Assembly: GCF_017355165.1 (NCBI RefSeq)
Contig: NZ_JADILK010000015.1
Span: 28,174-92,173, forward strand
Length of the DNA stretch: 64,000 nt
Source of the DNA: Bacillus sp. SD075
GTDB taxonomy: Bacteria > Bacillota > Bacilli > Bacillales > DSM-1321
Direction: 5' to 3'
Positions 62,238 to 64,000 of the stretch are shown here, piece by piece (within the stretch, counting starts at the first letter, position 1; every line of letters starts with the position of its first letter). Both the position numbers and the translations under genes were made by a program. The notes below the pieces were generated by a model that was given only the letters and a program-made list of their open reading frames with translations, made no database searches and was not told the origin of the DNA.

Positions 62238-63674
62238 ATGAAGACAATAGAAAATCAACCAAATGAATTAAAACGGAGCATGAAAGCAAGACATTTATTT
62301 ATGATTTCAATAGGGGGTTGTATTGGTACTGGCTTTTTCATTGGTTCAGGCTACACCATTCATGAAGCTGGGGCCTTCGGGGCTATCCTCTCATACATAG
62401 TCGGCGGTTTTATCATGTATTTAACGATGCTTTGTCTCGGGGAGCTATCGGTTGCCATGCCTGTTTCCGGTTCGTTTCAAACATATGCGACTAAATTCAT
62501 CGGTCCTGGAACCGGCTTTGCCATAGGATGGCTTTACTGGTTAGGCTGGGCCGTTACGGTTGCCTTGGAGTTTTTGGCAGCAGGACAGCTTATGCAAAGA
62601 TGGTTTCCAGAATCACCCGTTTGGATGTGGTGTGCAATCTTTGCCTTACTCATATTTTCATTAAACGCCTTATCAGCAAAGGCATTTGGCGAATCGGAGT
62701 TTGTTTTTTCTAGCATTAAAGTATTGGCCATCATTCTGTTCATCATCGTTGGCGGTGCTGCCATGTTTGGTATGATTGATATGAAAGGTGGACAAGAAGC
62801 TCCGTTTTTCTCCAACTTTTTCGCTGAGGGACTTTTTCCCAATGGGATATCGGCCCTGCTAATCACTATGATTACAGTGAATTTTTCCTTCCAGGGCACA
62901 GAATTAATCGGAATTGCCGCTGGAGAGAGTGAAAACCCGGAAAAGGTCATACCAAAGTCCATCAAACAAACCGTTTGGAGAACCCTTTTCTTCTTTGTTC
63001 TTTCTGTCACTGTACTATCGGCGATGATTCCAAGGGAAAAAGCCGGTATCTCAGAAAGTCCATTCGTTGTTGTACTGGATAGTATCGGAGTGCCGTATGC
63101 AGCTGACATCATGAACTTCATCATTCTTACAGCACTATTGTCAGTCGCGAACTCCGGTCTTTATGCGGCGACTCGTATGCTCTACTCGCTCTCAAGGGAA
63201 GGAATGGCAAGTCCAAAGCTCGGTTTGGTGAATAAGAGAGGGATTCCGCTTAATGCCTTACTTATCACCCTTGCAATTGCCGGTTTGTCTTTACTTTCAA
63301 GTGTAGTAGCTGCAAAAACAATATTTGTCTTTCTTCTCTCCCTTGCAGGATTAGGTGCACAAATTGGCTGGATTGCCATATCGGCTAGTCTTCTTGCTTT
63401 TAGAAGATCCTATACCCGTCAAGGTGGAAAGATAGAAAATCTGAAATTCAAAGTTCCGCTATACCCATTCATCCCCATCCTTGCATTGATAACAAACTGC
63501 ATCGTCATGATCAGTTTAGCGTTTGTTGCTGAGCAGCGAATGGCCCTTTATTGCGGGGGGGCATTCTTCCTTGGATGTTATGCGGTTTATCACTTTAGAG
63601 TGAAGAAAAACAAGACCATAGAAACTCCCAAGCAGGAAGTTCAATTAAATGCCGGTAAAAATATGGTCATTTGA
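62238..63674 (+). CDS. rocE: Amino acid permease, arginine/ornithine type (RocE/RocC-like)
   Basis: A 478-aa APC-superfamily permease with 12 membrane segments. The N-terminal GGCIGTGFFIGSGYTIHEAG and FQGTELIGIAAGESENPEKVIP motifs are those of the AAT family (RocE, LysP). Next to arginase, arginine or ornithine uptake is the most likely role; LysP-type lysine transport is the alternative. GTAAAGGAG precedes the ATG. Confidence 0.85.
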   Translation: MKTIENQPNELKRSMKARHLFMISIGGCIGTGFFIGSGYTIHEAGAFGAILSYIVGGFIMYLTMLCLGELSVAMPVSGSFQTYATKFIGPGTGFAIGWLYWLGWAVTVALEFLAAGQLMQRWFPESPVWMWCAIFALLIFSLNALSAKAFGESEFVFSSIKVLAIILFIIVGGAAMFGMIDMKGGQEAPFFSNFFAEGLFPNGISALLITMITVNFSFQGTELIGIAAGESENPEKVIPKSIKQTVWRTLFFFVLSVTVLSAMIPREKAGISESPFVVVLDSIGVPYAADIMNFIILTALLSVANSGLYAATRMLYSLSREGMASPKLGLVNKRGIPLNALLITLAIAGLSLLSSVVAAKTIFVFLLSLAGLGAQIGWIAISASLLAFRRSYTRQGGKIENLKFKVPLYPFIPILALITNCIVMISLAFVAEQRMALYCGGAFFLGCYAVYHFRVKKNKTIETPKQEVQLNAGKNMVI

Positions 63675-63745
63675 TCCTGAACGCTGCGGAGTAGATTAAG
63701 TGATGAAAAGCGTTCTTTACAATTCATAAAGATTACTTTTCAAAG

Positions 63746-63788
63746 AAGAAAAACCCTGAATGTTTTCCACACCCAGGGTTTTTCTTTT
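63746..63788 (+). terminator. Terminator after the arginine-type permease
   Basis: AAGAAAAACCCTG pairs perfectly with CAGGGTTTTTCTT, followed by TTATTT. Confidence 0.9.
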
Positions 63789-63978
63789 ATTTAATCACCA
63801 GTTCCTGCATAACTACCGCTTTATAAATTCCCTCAGTTCCCTTCCAGCTTTTTTAGTTCCCCTACCTATACACTTTCTGAATCAAAGAAAGATTATCTCC
63901 TGTCTAGGATAATACGCATATAATAGGAAGTTAAATTTCTAGCTCCCTTTAGGCAATAAAAACAAGAATCCAAACAAA

Positions 63979-64000
63979 AAAATCATCTTAATCGATGATT
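63979..64000. terminator. Start of a further terminator, cut by the window end
   Basis: A7TCATC pairs with GATGATT at the last bases; the expected T-tract lies beyond the window. It probably belongs to a convergent gene to the right. 63790-63975 shows no gene. Confidence 0.5.

Overview
The window is a piece of a low-GC Gram-positive chromosome from the Bacillaceae. Evidence: AGGAGG-type ribosome sites with frequent GTG/TTG starts, many rho-independent terminators, close relatives of Bacillus subtilis YkfB/YkfC, YhjB/YhjC, CdaS, RocE/RocF and AcoR, a sigma-54 (SigL) promoter and CcpA-type cre sites. A Peribacillus-like soil species is my best guess; this is inference from gene content, not from a marker gene. 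No rRNA, tRNA, CRISPR array, intact IS element or prophage was seen.

Layout. 1-2.3 kb: the 3' part of a glycolate oxidase operon (glcD, cut by the window edge, and glcF). 2.5-6.2 kb: a LysE-type exporter divergent from a TrmB-type regulator, a HEAT-repeat protein, a methyltransferase and a 46-aa zinc-ribbon microprotein. 6.9-10.6 kb: a FadR-type regulator divergent from a second FAD-linked 2-hydroxyacid dehydrogenase and a BASS-family transporter, with two perfect copies of one operator and a cre-like site between them. 11.1-12.7 kb: a solitary Mrr-like nuclease. 13.3-16.7 kb: response regulator, kinase and two-gene ABC transporter of the peptide-antibiotic type (YcbLMNO-like layout). 17.8-26.6 kb: acetoin/2,3-butanediol catabolism (acoABCL, a short-chain dehydrogenase, the sigma-54 activator acoR) and a nitronate monooxygenase-like enzyme; the operon starts at a consensus -24/-12 promoter below a large palindrome. 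26.9-34.8 kb: acetoacetyl-CoA synthetase, a multi-TM sensor kinase, an acyl-CoA dehydrogenase, a membrane GTPase, a tandem-PadR regulator and a second methionine aminopeptidase.

35-48 kb is a looser accessory stretch: CdaS, a ferredoxin, small VOC/DinB proteins, a DUF402 protein, a lysozyme-like enzyme, a DUF2935 protein, a methyltransferase, a diguanylate cyclase and an S9 peptidase. 48.7-52 kb is a murein-peptide salvage operon (DUF819 carrier, Ala-Glu epimerase, NlpC/P60 peptidase). 52.5-58.3 kb is an amide/N-carbamoyl-compound utilisation block (nitrilase-family hydrolase, SSS symporter plus DUF3311 partner, M20 carbamoylase-like hydrolase, YtcJ-like amidohydrolase). 60.9-63.7 kb holds arginase and an arginine-type permease.

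The window is mainly catabolic: C2/C3 hydroxyacids, acetoin, ketone bodies, murein peptides, amides and arginine. Between about 38 and 60 kb there is an unusual number of broken genes: a nonsense-mutated PhnB-like gene, a scrambled SDR relic, a truncated formylglycine-generating-enzyme-like gene, an orphan C-terminal fragment and two single-frameshift genes. Two degraded copies of one intergenic repeat lie in the same stretch. I did not find a convincing wholly new multi-gene system; the best leads are the twin-operator hydroxyacid locus, the palindrome above the aco promoter, and the scrambled or frameshifted genes.
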